This document shows, piece by piece, positions 49,920-59,122 of a stretch of 64,000 nt of DNA. Under the pieces are notes generated by a model. The model saw only the letters and a list, made by a program, of their open reading frames with translations, was not told where the DNA came from and searched no databases. The position numbers were made by a program, and so were the translations under genes. Position 1 is the first letter of the stretch. Every line of letters begins with the position of its first letter. Source of the DNA: an uncultured Lachnospiraceae bacterium (GTDB taxonomy: Bacteria > Bacillota > Clostridia > Lachnospirales > Lachnospiraceae); the NCBI GenBank assembly GCA_905199445.1, contig CAJKGK010000019.1, positions 6,257 through 70,256 of the forward strand, read 5' to 3'.

Positions 49920-50969
49920 ATGTATTTGCTTACAAGAATTGTTGAATTTGCCGATATGAATCAGATGTCGGCGGTATTTGGTCCATGCGACGCGAATATT
50001 AAATTAATTGAAAAGACGCTTCCTGTAACGATTACAGGACAGGGCCTGGCCGTGAAAATTACCGGCGAGGCCGAACTTGTGGAAAAAACTGCAAGTACCA
50101 TAGAGACATTGATTCAAATGCAGGGTAACGGACAGCTGATTAATGATACCGTTGTCTGTCAGGCCATGGAACTTGTGGAAGACGGCAGTGCCAAAGATGC
50201 GGTTATGGTGATGAAAGATGTGATTACCGTGACCTGTAAAGGTAAGCCTGTGAAGTGTAAAACTATTGGTCAGAAGAACTATATACGTGCGATTGGAGAG
50301 CATCCCGTAACGATTTGTATCGGACCGGCAGGTACCGGAAAGACGTATCTGGCCATCGCGATGGCAGTGGAGGCTCTGAAGAATGAAGAGATTTCCAGAA
50401 TCATCCTTACCAGGCCTGCCGTGGAGGCTGGAGAGCATTTGGGCTTTTTGCCGGGAGATCTGCAAAGTAAGGTTGATCCGTATTTAAGACCCCTGTATGA
50501 CGGTCTGTTTGAAATGCTGGGAGAGGAGAAGTTTAACCGGCATATTGAGCGGGGAATCATCGAGGTAGCGCCCCTGGCCTATATGCGGGGCCGTACGTTA
50601 AATAACAGCTTTGTGATCCTGGATGAGGCTCAGAACGCCAGCCTGGAACAGATGTTTATGGTACTTACCCGTCTGGGTGAGGGTTCAAAGATTATTGTGA
50701 CCGGAGATGTGACTCAGGTCGATCTGCGGGATCGTGCCTCCGGTTTGGAGACAACCGCACAGATTCTTAAAAATGTAGACGGTGTTGCTGTGTCCAGACT
50801 GAATAACCGGGACGTGGTTCGCCACAAGCTTGTCAAGGATATCATTAAGGCCTTTGAAAAATACAGAGATCTTGATGAGGAAAAACAAAGGAGGAACAGT
50901 GATGACGCTGAACATCGAAACAGAAGTAGACATTCCGTCAGGACTCGATTACCGAAAAATAATCAATGA
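49920..50969 (+). CDS. phoH: PhoH family ATPase/helicase-like protein
   Basis: 349 residues. An N-terminal KH-like part (about 1-110) is followed by the PhoH P-loop domain, with Walker A GPAGTGKTYLAIAMAVEAL (about 138-156), TRPAVEAGEHLGFLPGDL, and Walker B FVILDEAQNAS (about 236). PhoH-like proteins are linked to RNA metabolism together with YbeY, which follows. The last about 22 codons overlap the ybeY frame by 68 bases and give a basic tail not typical of the family. The start is ATG at 49920 with AAGGAG only three bases away; TTG at 49926 is an alternative. Confidence 0.92.
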   Translation: MYLLTRIVEFADMNQMSAVFGPCDANIKLIEKTLPVTITGQGLAVKITGEAELVEKTASTIETLIQMQGNGQLINDTVVCQAMELVEDGSAKDAVMVMKDVITVTCKGKPVKCKTIGQKNYIRAIGEHPVTICIGPAGTGKTYLAIAMAVEALKNEEISRIILTRPAVEAGEHLGFLPGDLQSKVDPYLRPLYDGLFEMLGEEKFNRHIERGIIEVAPLAYMRGRTLNNSFVILDEAQNASLEQMFMVLTRLGEGSKIIVTGDVTQVDLRDRASGLETTAQILKNVDGVAVSRLNNRDVVRHKLVKDIIKAFEKYRDLDEEKQRRNSDDAEHRNRSRHSVRTRLPKNNQ

Positions 50970-51402
50970 CGTTGTCAATACTGCCCTGGATTTTGAAGAA
51001 TGCCCATATGAGGTGGAGCTAAATGTTATTTTGACCAATAATGAAGAAATTGCGCTGATTAACAGAGACTACAGAGATTTATTCAAACCAACGGATGTTT
51101 TGTCTTTTCCCATGGTAGATTATGTGGCACCGGGAGATTTTACCCAGCTGGATACTTATGACGAGGAGGACTACTTTAATCCTGAGACCGGAGAACTGAT
51201 GCTTGGAGACATTATTGTGTCCATGGATAAGGTTTATGAGCAGGCTGAAAAATATGGACACAGTGTGGAGCGAGAGCTGGGATTTCTTGTAGCTCACAGC
51301 ATGCTGCATCTGTTTGGCTATGATCATATGGAACCTGAAGAAACTGAAGTGATGGAAGTCAAACAGAATGATATTTTAAATATGATTCATCTGACAAGAT
51401 AA
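50902..51402 (+). CDS. ybeY: Endoribonuclease YbeY (16S rRNA maturation)
   Basis: 166-residue Zn2+-dependent RNase for 16S rRNA 3'-end maturation and ribosome quality control. The three-His zinc motif is AHSMLHLFGYDH (about 130-141). FKPTDVLSFPM and MLGDIIVSMDKVYEQA are also typical. ATG at 50902 stands seven bases after AAAGGAGG and fits the family N-terminus, although it lies inside the end of phoH. Confidence 0.95.
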   Translation: MTLNIETEVDIPSGLDYRKIINDVVNTALDFEECPYEVELNVILTNNEEIALINRDYRDLFKPTDVLSFPMVDYVAPGDFTQLDTYDEEDYFNPETGELMLGDIIVSMDKVYEQAEKYGHSVERELGFLVAHSMLHLFGYDHMEPEETEVMEVKQNDILNMIHLTR

Positions 51403-51427
51403 ATTAGACCTAAAGGAGCGTACAAAT

Positions 51428-52537
51428 ATGAAAAAAATGATGGCAATAAGCAAAATAACAGCCGCTGCAGTGCTGGCTTCAATGCTTCTGGCCGGCTGCG
51501 GCAAAAGTGATGCACAGACAGAAGCATCGGAAACTTTGGCTGTGAAGGAAACTGAGAGTGTGAAGGAAACCGAATCTCAGACTGAAAGCGAAACCCTTGT
51601 ACAGGAAACCGAGCAGACGCTGGGCGAAAACCAGATGTACAGTTATCTTACCGGTGAAGTTGTAGATAAAGCTGTTGGTGAGAAACGTCCGGTGGCACTG
51701 ATGGTTAATAATATTGAAGATGCCACACCTCAGCAGGCCGGTCTGTCCCAGGCGGATGTTCTTTATGAGGCTGTTGTGGAGGGAGATATTACCCGTCTCC
51801 TGGCCGTATTTGAGGATACTGCAGATATTGAAAAGGTGGGATCCATCAGAAGTGCACGACACTACTATATTGATTTTGCCAATGATAATGATGCCATTTA
51901 CTGTCATTACGGATGGTCAAAATTTGCTCAGGATCGTATAACACAGGATGGCATGAAAACCGTAAGCCAAAATGTGGGTTCTGCTTATTTCCAGGATAAT
52001 AATTATGCGGCGCCGCACCATATTTTTGCCAGTGGAGAAACACTGGAAGCTGGAATTGCCGAAATTGGTGTAGACAGAAATTATCCGGAAGGCTATGAAG
52101 GTCATTTTAAATTTAACACAGAGGACACAGATCTGGGATATGGAACCATTGCCAATAAAGTGGATATTCCTTTTGTGTTGAGCAGCTGCTACCTGGAATA
52201 TGACAGCACAGATAAGGTTTATAAAAAATATCAGTATGGAGGTCCTCAGCTGGATGCCAATAACGGTGAGCAGCTGGCTTTTAAAAATGTGATTGTGCAG
52301 AAGGTGGCATACAGCAGTATGGGCACACCGGAAGGCCATCAGGACCTGAAGCTTGACGGAAGCGGCGAAGCTGTTTATATTACAGACGGTAAGGCTGTCA
52401 ATATTACCTGGACCCGTGAAAGCAGCAGCGATCAGACAAAGTATTACTACGAAGATGGAACTCAGGTAAAGATGAATCCAGGAAAAACATATATTGCTGT
52501 TGTTCCCACAACATTTGATATTACCCTGAGCGAATAA
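51428..52537 (+). CDS. DUF3048 (YerB-like) lipoprotein
   Basis: 369 residues. A lipoprotein signal peptide ends in the lipobox LLAGC (Cys at about 24), followed by a Glu/Thr/Ser-rich linker. The DUF3048 domain follows: RPVALMVNNIEDATPQQAGL, VLYEAVVEGDITRLLAVFED, and IRSARHYYIDFANDNDAIY (about 90-160). The C-terminal YerB-like part has WTRESSSDQTKYYYEDGTQV. It is a cell-surface protein of unknown function; B. subtilis YerB interacts with a lipoprotein of the purine/penicillin-binding region, which does not settle its role. AAAGGAGCG precedes the ATG. Confidence 0.9.
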   Translation: MKKMMAISKITAAAVLASMLLAGCGKSDAQTEASETLAVKETESVKETESQTESETLVQETEQTLGENQMYSYLTGEVVDKAVGEKRPVALMVNNIEDATPQQAGLSQADVLYEAVVEGDITRLLAVFEDTADIEKVGSIRSARHYYIDFANDNDAIYCHYGWSKFAQDRITQDGMKTVSQNVGSAYFQDNNYAAPHHIFASGETLEAGIAEIGVDRNYPEGYEGHFKFNTEDTDLGYGTIANKVDIPFVLSSCYLEYDSTDKVYKKYQYGGPQLDANNGEQLAFKNVIVQKVAYSSMGTPEGHQDLKLDGSGEAVYITDGKAVNITWTRESSSDQTKYYYEDGTQVKMNPGKTYIAVVPTTFDITLSE

Positions 52538-52557
52538 GTCGGAAACGAGGTTTATTC

Positions 52558-54174
52558 ATGGAAACTCGAAAGAAAAGCAGAGGTGACAGCATCCTGGTTC
52601 AGAGTGCCATATTGGCGGCGGCTCAGATTCTTGTACGTGTCATCGGTTTGTTTTACCGTGTGCCGCTGCAGAGAATTATCGGAGATGAGGGAAACGGATA
52701 TTATGGTTATGCTTATCAGATTTATCAGTTTCTCCTGCTGTTATCAAGCAGTGCCATACCGACGGCGGTGGCATTGCTTGTGTCAAAGCATTTGGCCAGA
52801 CGGGAATACAAAAATGTACTGCGTATTTTTAAAGGGGCACTGCTTTATGCCGTGATTGTGGGCGGGGTTGTCAGCCTGCTGACCATGTTTGGGGCCCGCG
52901 GGATTGCACAGGCCATGTTTTCTACTGAAAAGGTGGCGCCTGCGCTGGCTGTTTTGGCTCCGACTATTTTTATATCCGCCGTAATGGGGGTTTACCGTGG
53001 GTATTTCCAGGGAAAAAATGCGATGATGCCAACAGCGGTTTCTCAGCTGATTGAGCAGGTTCTCCATGCAGTCGTCAGTGTTGTAGCCGCCTGGTTTCTG
53101 ATTGTTAAAGGGCCGGAGTACGGTGCTGCGGGAGGAACTTTGGGTACCTGCCTGGGCGCTCTTGGCGGATTGATTTTTGTGATGATTGTTTATCACTTAT
53201 ATAAACCCACAATTTATAAGCTGTTAAAAAGGGATGCGAGTAAACATCTGTACAGCACAAATCATGTGATGAAGCTGGTGACCATGACCATGGCACCGGT
53301 GATTTTAAGCTCAACGATCTACCAGATCAGCGGCATTGTGGATTCTTCCATGTTCAGTAAAATTATGGGCGGCCTGGGATATGCAGACGATGTGGCGACA
53401 TCTTTGTTTGGTATATATTCGGGACAGTATCAGATGATTATTAATATTCCATTGGGCATTACGTCTTCAATCGGTATTGCACTGATTCCAACCATTACAA
53501 AGGTACTGACTCTTGGGCGGTATCAGGAGGCCAGAAATAAAATAGACTCGGTACTTAAACTGACCAATGTTTTATCTATTCCCTGTTTTGTAGGTCTGGC
53601 TGTTTTGGCAGAACCGATTATGAAGCTCTTATTTGTTGTCAAGAATGATGTGCCGGCCAATCTGCTTATGCTTGGCGGTGTGACGGTTGTCCTTTATTCC
53701 TTCTCTACGGTGACGATTGCCGTGCTTCAGGGAATCGGAAAAATGAAGACACCGGTTATTAATGCAGCGATATCTCTGGGAATCCATATTATTTTTGTAT
53801 TCATTCTGCTTCAGTTTGCGGATATGAATATTTATGCCCTTGTTTATGGCAATATTGTATTTTCATTTGCCATGTGCGGGTTGAACCTGGTTGCTTTGTA
53901 TCGATATATTGGTTATCGGCAGGAAATTCTCCATTCTTTTGTGCTCCCCGGTGCAGCCTCGGCAATCATGGGCGCCATTGTATACTTTATTTACAAAGGC
54001 TCTTATTTCCTGATTCACTCCAATTTGGTTTCAGTGATGATCTCCGTTGTGGCTGGTGTAGCCGCTTATGGAATTGCCCTGATTCTTATGGGAGGAATCA
54101 GTGAAGAAGAAATGTATAGCCTGCCTAAGGGCAGTGTGCTTGTACGCCTTTGTCGAAAATTTCATATGCTGTAA
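52558..54174 (+). CDS. MOP-superfamily polysaccharide/lipid flippase (SpoVB/MurJ-like)
   Basis: 538-residue protein with about 14 hydrophobic segments. ILVRVIGLFYRVPLQRIIGD (about 22-41) followed by GNGYYGYAYQIYQFLLLLSS is the classic start of the SpoVB/YtgP branch. YRGYFQGKNAMMPTAVSQLI at about 147 is another marker. Members flip lipid II or other undecaprenyl-linked glycans; in spore formers SpoVB serves cortex synthesis. Which role applies here is not shown. It is 20 bases after the DUF3048 gene. Confidence 0.92.
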   Translation: METRKKSRGDSILVQSAILAAAQILVRVIGLFYRVPLQRIIGDEGNGYYGYAYQIYQFLLLLSSSAIPTAVALLVSKHLARREYKNVLRIFKGALLYAVIVGGVVSLLTMFGARGIAQAMFSTEKVAPALAVLAPTIFISAVMGVYRGYFQGKNAMMPTAVSQLIEQVLHAVVSVVAAWFLIVKGPEYGAAGGTLGTCLGALGGLIFVMIVYHLYKPTIYKLLKRDASKHLYSTNHVMKLVTMTMAPVILSSTIYQISGIVDSSMFSKIMGGLGYADDVATSLFGIYSGQYQMIINIPLGITSSIGIALIPTITKVLTLGRYQEARNKIDSVLKLTNVLSIPCFVGLAVLAEPIMKLLFVVKNDVPANLLMLGGVTVVLYSFSTVTIAVLQGIGKMKTPVINAAISLGIHIIFVFILLQFADMNIYALVYGNIVFSFAMCGLNLVALYRYIGYRQEILHSFVLPGAASAIMGAIVYFIYKGSYFLIHSNLVSVMISVVAGVAAYGIALILMGGISEEEMYSLPKGSVLVRLCRKFHML

Positions 54175-54238
54175 TTCCCGGAGTCTGTATAATCCGGTAT
54201 AAAAGAACAGATAATGTATTTTAAAGGAGTGAACAACC

Positions 54239-54820
54239 ATGAAAAAATACATTATCTTTTCTTTTTGTACGCTTTTTGCGATCTGTGCGGCCTATACCAT
54301 CAGTTATCAGAAATTGTCGGAAGGGATGAAGATCCGTGAAAATCAATCCGGTGAGATTGCGGTATCTTCCAGGGAAGATACGGTAAAACCGGAGGCCAGA
54401 TTGATTATGGAAACTTATAATGCCGCAGATGGTACAAGCGAGAAAAAAGTGCTGTCTATGCCCGCCGTTTATCTGGGGCTTACCCGCAGCGGTGTAACTG
54501 AAAAACTTGAAGACTATATGGAGAACCTGTCAATTACAGATCTGGAAAAAGGACTTGTAGGGTTTGATCTGATGTATTTTTCTCCGGACTGTCTTTTACT
54601 TCGCAAAACCTATCAGCCTGCACAGGATTTTATGAAATATTACGTAAAGTTGAATAAGGGATGTATTACGGTATACTATAGTGACCGCAAGACCGTTTAT
54701 GAATACACGGATATTGATTTTAACAGTCTGCCCTCGGATGTAGCTGCGGCTGTCTTAAGTGGAATGGAGGTCAGAGACGAGAAAACGCTGTACGATTTTT
54801 TGGAAAATTATTCGTCCTAA
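54239..54820 (+). CDS. Exported or anchored protein, BofC C-domain-like
   Basis: 193 residues with an N-terminal hydrophobic segment (IIFSFCTLFAICAAYTISY, about 4-22) and no lipobox. The second half has CITVYYSDRKTVYEYTDIDF, followed by a LSGMEVRDEKTLYDFLENYS ending. This recalls the C-terminal domain of BofC, a forespore intermembrane regulator of SpoIVB signalling, but the match is by eye and weak. It stands after the SpoVB-like flippase and its own AAAGGAG. It could be a sporulation-related membrane protein; otherwise unknown. Confidence 0.65.
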   Translation: MKKYIIFSFCTLFAICAAYTISYQKLSEGMKIRENQSGEIAVSSREDTVKPEARLIMETYNAADGTSEKKVLSMPAVYLGLTRSGVTEKLEDYMENLSITDLEKGLVGFDLMYFSPDCLLLRKTYQPAQDFMKYYVKLNKGCITVYYSDRKTVYEYTDIDFNSLPSDVAAAVLSGMEVRDEKTLYDFLENYSS

Positions 54821-54886
54821 AAGATAAATCAATTGACGGAAAAAAGTGCTATCATTGAAGAAAAACAAAGAAAAGGAGGAGCGCAT

Positions 54887-55903
54887 ATGTCAATATTAGT
54901 GACAGGTGGAGCCGGTTACATAGGCAGCCATACATGTGTGGAATTACTGAATGCAGGATACGAGGTTGTTGTGGTGGACAATCTTTCCAATGCCTGTAAA
55001 GAGTCGCTGGAACGGGTTAAAAAGATTACGGGAAAAAATCTGACTTTTTATGAAGCAGATATTTTGGACCGTGAAGCGCTTGTGCATATTTTTGAAAAGG
55101 AAACTATTGAGTCCGTCATTCATTTTGCCGGACTCAAGGCTGTGGGGGAGTCCGTGTCAAAGCCGCTGGAATATTATCAGAATAATATTTCAGGAACCCT
55201 TGTTCTGTGTGATGTGATGCGCCAGTTTGGGGTTAAAAATATTGTTTTCAGCTCTTCGGCGACTGTTTATGGACGCCCGGCACAGATTCCTATTACAGAA
55301 CAGTGCCCAAAGGGAACCTGTACAAATCCTTATGGATGGACGAAGTGGATGCTGGAACAGATTCTTACAGATCTGCATACGGCAGACAGTCAGTGGAATG
55401 TCATCCTGCTCCGCTATTTTAATCCTATCGGAGCCCATGAGAGCGGTCTGATCGGTGAGGATCCAAAAGGTATCCCCAATAATCTGGTTCCATATATCAC
55501 TCAGGTTGCCGTTGGCAAATTGGAAAAACTTGGGATATTCGGCAATGACTATGATACACCGGATGGTACCGGCGTAAGAGATTATATTCATGTGGTCGAT
55601 CTGGCCAGAGGTCATGTGAAAGCCATTGAACGGTTGAAGGATAAAAAGGGTGTGCTTGTTTATAATCTGGGGACAGGCAATGGTTACAGTGTGCTTCAAA
55701 TTGTCAAAGCTTTCGAAAAGGCCTGCCAAAAATCGATTCCTTATGAGATTAAAGAACGCCGGCCAGGTGATATTTCGACCTGCTATGCAGATCCTGCACT
55801 GGCTAAGGAAGAACTTGGCTGGACTGCAGAGAAGACGCTGGATGATATGTGTGCGGATTCCTGGAGATGGCAGAGCGGTAATCCTAACGGCTATCGTGAA
55901 TAA
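54887..55903 (+). CDS. galE: UDP-glucose 4-epimerase
   Basis: 338-residue extended SDR that interconverts UDP-glucose and UDP-galactose, and often their N-acetyl forms. The NAD loop is VTGGAGYIGSHTCVELLNAG (about 5-24). Catalytic Ser is in FSSSATVYG, and YGWTK has the Tyr-x3-Lys pair (about 150). LRYFNPIGAHESG and the C-terminal RRPGDISTCYADP are typical. The ATG at 54887 follows AAAGGAGG; the frame extends upstream without family similarity. It may serve the galactoside pathway at 56-64 kb. Confidence 0.96.
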   Translation: MSILVTGGAGYIGSHTCVELLNAGYEVVVVDNLSNACKESLERVKKITGKNLTFYEADILDREALVHIFEKETIESVIHFAGLKAVGESVSKPLEYYQNNISGTLVLCDVMRQFGVKNIVFSSSATVYGRPAQIPITEQCPKGTCTNPYGWTKWMLEQILTDLHTADSQWNVILLRYFNPIGAHESGLIGEDPKGIPNNLVPYITQVAVGKLEKLGIFGNDYDTPDGTGVRDYIHVVDLARGHVKAIERLKDKKGVLVYNLGTGNGYSVLQIVKAFEKACQKSIPYEIKERRPGDISTCYADPALAKEELGWTAEKTLDDMCADSWRWQSGNPNGYRE

Positions 55904-55923
55904 ATGATATAAAAGTAACGTAC

Positions 55924-55972
55924 AAAGGGGCCGGCAACAGTGAATTTTACTGCTGCCGGCCCCTTTGCATTT
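55924..55972. terminator. Terminator-like hairpin after galE
   Basis: AAAGGGGCCGGCA (55924-55936) pairs with TGCCGGCCCCTTT (55954-55966) exactly. The T-tract is short. It lies between galE and the convergent CBM9-like gene and may serve both. Confidence 0.75.
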
Positions 55973-56024
55973 GAGACAGCGTCATCAGAGCGGTATCATC
56001 GTGTGATCGGAGTTGAACAAACGA

Positions 56025-56624
56025 TCATATGATTTTTGCTTTTACAAAAAAATCGGTGTTGTGAAAATTCGGTGCCGGCAGATTCACGGGGGCCATACTG
56101 CCATAATGCTCGATTGCCGGATCTTCAGACAGCTTGTAAAAATTACAACTGACACGTTTTTTCCGTTTCCAGTCAGCCTGAGGCTGATAAGCAAAAATAA
56201 TGGATTCCGGGATAAAGAATCGGATTTGCCATCCGTTGCCGGTGGTGACAGATTTAATTTTCAGCGCACGGATCTGCTCCGGCCGAAAATTTTCCCGCAG
56301 GTGCCGCGAAGGACCAAAAGCGGCAATACAGGCGCCGTTGGCATTAAACTCAAAGTTAAAATACTGAGGGCTTTCCGTGTCAAATTTGAAAAATGCTTCA
56401 AGGGCACTGTCTTTATAGACCGGCTGAAAATTATACTTATAATTTGCTGTCGGGTGGAGCTCTTCACAGCCGAGGATGACAATAAACCCTTCATTTTCCA
56501 GATAGCCAACACTGCCATTTGCTTTAGGGCGGTACACGCTTCGCCACTGAAAGTTGGAAATTTCAAAGGAATGACACTGCTGCAGATCTGAAAAGCTTGA
56601 AATTCTCCGGATTTCGTAAACCAT
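56025..56624 (-). CDS. Carbohydrate-binding family 9-like protein
   Basis: 199 residues, no signal peptide. DSALEAFFKFDTESPQYFNF and EFNANGACIAAFGPSR (about 75-110) match the CBM9-like/DOMON-type beta-sandwich found in many Lachnospiraceae as a stand-alone protein. RFFIPESIIF and NFYKLSEDPAIEHYGSMAPV follow. It probably binds a sugar, or is an orphan of the family; no enzyme domain is present. GGAGGA precedes the ATG at 56624 on the minus strand. A large + strand frame over the same bases is its shadow. It lies back to back with the GH112 gene. Confidence 0.8.
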   Translation of the reverse strand: MVYEIRRISSFSDLQQCHSFEISNFQWRSVYRPKANGSVGYLENEGFIVILGCEELHPTANYKYNFQPVYKDSALEAFFKFDTESPQYFNFEFNANGACIAAFGPSRHLRENFRPEQIRALKIKSVTTGNGWQIRFFIPESIIFAYQPQADWKRKKRVSCNFYKLSEDPAIEHYGSMAPVNLPAPNFHNTDFFVKAKII

Positions 56625-56759
56625 AGGATCAATCCTCCAATTCCATGACTGAATTTTAATTTTGTATGCCTGATTTTACTTTATCCCAAATTAAAAAAAA
56701 CTTCAATAGGTCACAAAAAAACGTGGATAATTGTGCAAATTAAACGGCGGATAATGCTA

Positions 56760-56788
56760 TTGTATACTGACAATTTATCCGATATACT
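56760..56788 (+). promoter_or_regulatory. Promoter of the GH112 gene
   Basis: TTGTAT (56760-56765), 17-base spacer, TATACT (56783-56788), 60 bases before the ATG. I see no clear cre site in 56625-56848. Confidence 0.7.
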
Positions 56789-56848
56789 TTAAACATCAAA
56801 GAAATTTCCAATGCTTTTTGGGAGTAAAAATGAATGGAGGAGAAACTT

Positions 56849-59014
56849 ATGTCAAAAACAAAAGGCCGGGTTACATTACCGAGCGAGTCAAATTTTCTTG
56901 AAGAGACAAAAGAAATGCTGGAGCGCTGGGGCGCAGATGCGCTGCGTGACAGTGATGGAACTAAACTGGATGACGACATAAAGGCTCTGGATGCCAAAAT
57001 TTATACAACGTATTTTGTTGCGCGCGGTCATAATGAATTTGCCAAGGAACATATGGAAGAGTGTCAGCAGATGTATTTAATGTCCCGCCATAATGTGGCC
57101 TGCGAAGATCCATTGTCTATTGCATTTATGGAAGGCTATTATCAGGAGCAGGTGATTCCGGATTATATCCATGATCCTAAAAAGTGGTGGGAAGTTATTG
57201 ACCGGACAACCGGGGAAGTCATTGCGCCGGACTGCTGGGAACTGAATGAAAAACTTCACCGGGTCACCGTAAAAAATGCGCAGCCATTTCATGAGTATAC
57301 CGTATCTTTTCTTGTTTATGCGATCTGGGATCCTACACAGATGTATAATCACATTACCAATAACTGGGGTGATAAGCCGCATGAGATTCCTTTTGATGTC
57401 CGTCAGAGTGCGTCCGGAAACTTTGCAAAAGAATATCTGGTTCAGTGGCTGAAAGATAATCCGGAGGTAGATGTTGTTCGTTTTACAACATTTTTCTATC
57501 ACTTTACCTTAGTGTTTAACAACCATGCAAAGGAGAAGTTTGTGGACTGGTTTGGCTATGGAGCCACAGTATCCGTTAAAGCACTGGAAGCGTTTGAGCA
57601 GGAATACGGCTATGCGCTCAGACCTGAAGATATTGTTGATAACGGCTATTATAATTCCACATTCCGTGTACCTACAAAACATTATCTGGATTACATTGAC
57701 TTTATTCAGAGATTTGTTGCCAAAAAGGCCAAGGAGCTGGTGGATATTGTGCACGAAGCTGGCCGTGAAGCCATGATGTTTTTAGGCGACAACTGGATCG
57801 GAACAGAACCTTACGGAAAATATTTCGAAAGTATTGGTCTGGATGCGGTTGTAGGTTCGGTAGGCGGGGGCGCCACACTGCGTCTGATTTCCGAAATACC
57901 AGGTGTCAAGTACACAGAAGGCCGTTTCCTTCCGTATTTCTTCCCGGATACTTTTTATGAAGGCAACGATCCCTGCATTGAAGCCATCGATAACTGGCTG
58001 TGTGCACGTCGTGCGATTATGCGCAAACCGGTGGATCGTATTGGCTACGGCGGTTATTTAAGCCTGGCTTATAAATTCCCTAAATTTGTGGATTACATTG
58101 AAAAAGTAACGGATGAATTCCGCGAGCTGTATGACAACATTAAAGGGGTGCAGCCGTACTGCGGCCTGAAGGTTGCCATTTTAAACAGCTGGGGCCGTCT
58201 GCGCTCATGGCAGACGTATATGGTGGCTCATGCACTCTGGTACAAACAGACCTATTCATATTTCGGGGTTCTGGAATCCTTAAGCGGTGCCAGTGTGGAC
58301 GTGACATTTATAAGCTTTGACGATATCCGTAAAAACGGTATTCCGGAAGATATTGATGTCATCATTAATGCCGGCGATGCCATGACCGCCTTCTCCGGCG
58401 GCGAAGAATGGGCTGATCCCAAACTTGTAACAACGATCAGACGCTGGGTATATAACGGCGGCGGTTTCCTTGGAATTGGTGAACCCAGTGCCCTGCACCA
58501 TGGCGGACGTTTCTTTCAGCTGGCCGATCTGCTGGGTGTGGACGAGGAACTTGGCTTTACATTGTCCACTGATAAGTACTTTAAGGAAGCCCTTCCTGAA
58601 CACTTTATTACTCAGGACCGTACCACAGATTTTGATTTTGGCGAGAGCATGAAAAATATTTACGCCCTCACAGAACATACAGAGATTGTGGAATATTCCA
58701 ATAATGAAGTTCATATTGCGGCGAACAGATACGGAAAGGGCCGGGGCGTTTATATCGCCGGCCTGCCATACAGCTATGAAAATACAAGACTTTTAATGCG
58801 CGCTATGTTTTATGCCGCATCCAAAGAAGCCCAGTATAAGGTATGGCATGCGGACAACATTCTGTGTGAAGTTCATGCTTATCCGGATGCAGGAAAATAT
58901 GCCATTGTCAATAATTCCAATGAAATTCAGAAAACAATGGTTTATGACGGACAGGGCAGCTGTACGGAATATACACTGGAACCATGTGCGATTTTATGGA
59001 AAAATATTAAATAA
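56849..59014 (+). CDS. 1,3-beta-galactosyl-N-acetylhexosamine phosphorylase (GH112)
   Basis: 721-residue cytosolic phosphorylase that splits galacto-N-biose or lacto-N-biose I with phosphate, giving galactose-1-phosphate and GalNAc or GlcNAc. The N-terminus GRVTLPSESNF, then WGADALRDSDGTKL and FLGDNWIGTEPYGKYFESIG are hallmarks. The last contains Asp314, in the place of the general acid of the bifidobacterial enzyme. VGSVGGGATLRLISEIPGVK and the LGIGEPSALHHGG segment follow. There is no signal peptide. The preference between the two disaccharides cannot be read from the sequence. ATG at 56849 follows GGAGG by eight bases. Confidence 0.95.
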   Translation: MSKTKGRVTLPSESNFLEETKEMLERWGADALRDSDGTKLDDDIKALDAKIYTTYFVARGHNEFAKEHMEECQQMYLMSRHNVACEDPLSIAFMEGYYQEQVIPDYIHDPKKWWEVIDRTTGEVIAPDCWELNEKLHRVTVKNAQPFHEYTVSFLVYAIWDPTQMYNHITNNWGDKPHEIPFDVRQSASGNFAKEYLVQWLKDNPEVDVVRFTTFFYHFTLVFNNHAKEKFVDWFGYGATVSVKALEAFEQEYGYALRPEDIVDNGYYNSTFRVPTKHYLDYIDFIQRFVAKKAKELVDIVHEAGREAMMFLGDNWIGTEPYGKYFESIGLDAVVGSVGGGATLRLISEIPGVKYTEGRFLPYFFPDTFYEGNDPCIEAIDNWLCARRAIMRKPVDRIGYGGYLSLAYKFPKFVDYIEKVTDEFRELYDNIKGVQPYCGLKVAILNSWGRLRSWQTYMVAHALWYKQTYSYFGVLESLSGASVDVTFISFDDIRKNGIPEDIDVIINAGDAMTAFSGGEEWADPKLVTTIRRWVYNGGGFLGIGEPSALHHGGRFFQLADLLGVDEELGFTLSTDKYFKEALPEHFITQDRTTDFDFGESMKNIYALTEHTEIVEYSNNEVHIAANRYGKGRGVYIAGLPYSYENTRLLMRAMFYAASKEAQYKVWHADNILCEVHAYPDAGKYAIVNNSNEIQKTMVYDGQGSCTEYTLEPCAILWKNIK

Positions 59015-59050
59015 GGTTTCCGGATAAATAACAGATAAGATCGAGTCAAA

Positions 59051-59099
59051 CAGCTTCCGCCCCGGATGTGTCTTTTAGACACATCCGGGGCGGAAGCTG
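59051..59099 (+). other. 22-bp perfect hairpin between GH112 and sulfatase genes
   Basis: Arms at 59051-59072 and 59078-59099 are exact inverted copies with a five-base loop TTTTA. The outer bases are CAGCTTCCGC / GCGGAAGCTG. The T-residues lie in the loop and not after the stem, so it is not a classical terminator. It ends ten bases before the sulfatase ribosome site and may set the expression ratio of the two genes or protect mRNA ends. Confidence 0.8.
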
Positions 59100-59122
59100 T
59101 AACAAAAGAAAGGCGAAAAACG

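Noticed and set aside
56013..56591. 192-residue open frame on the plus strand
   Set aside because: It is the shadow of the CBM9-like gene on the minus strand, which has a ribosome site and family similarity.
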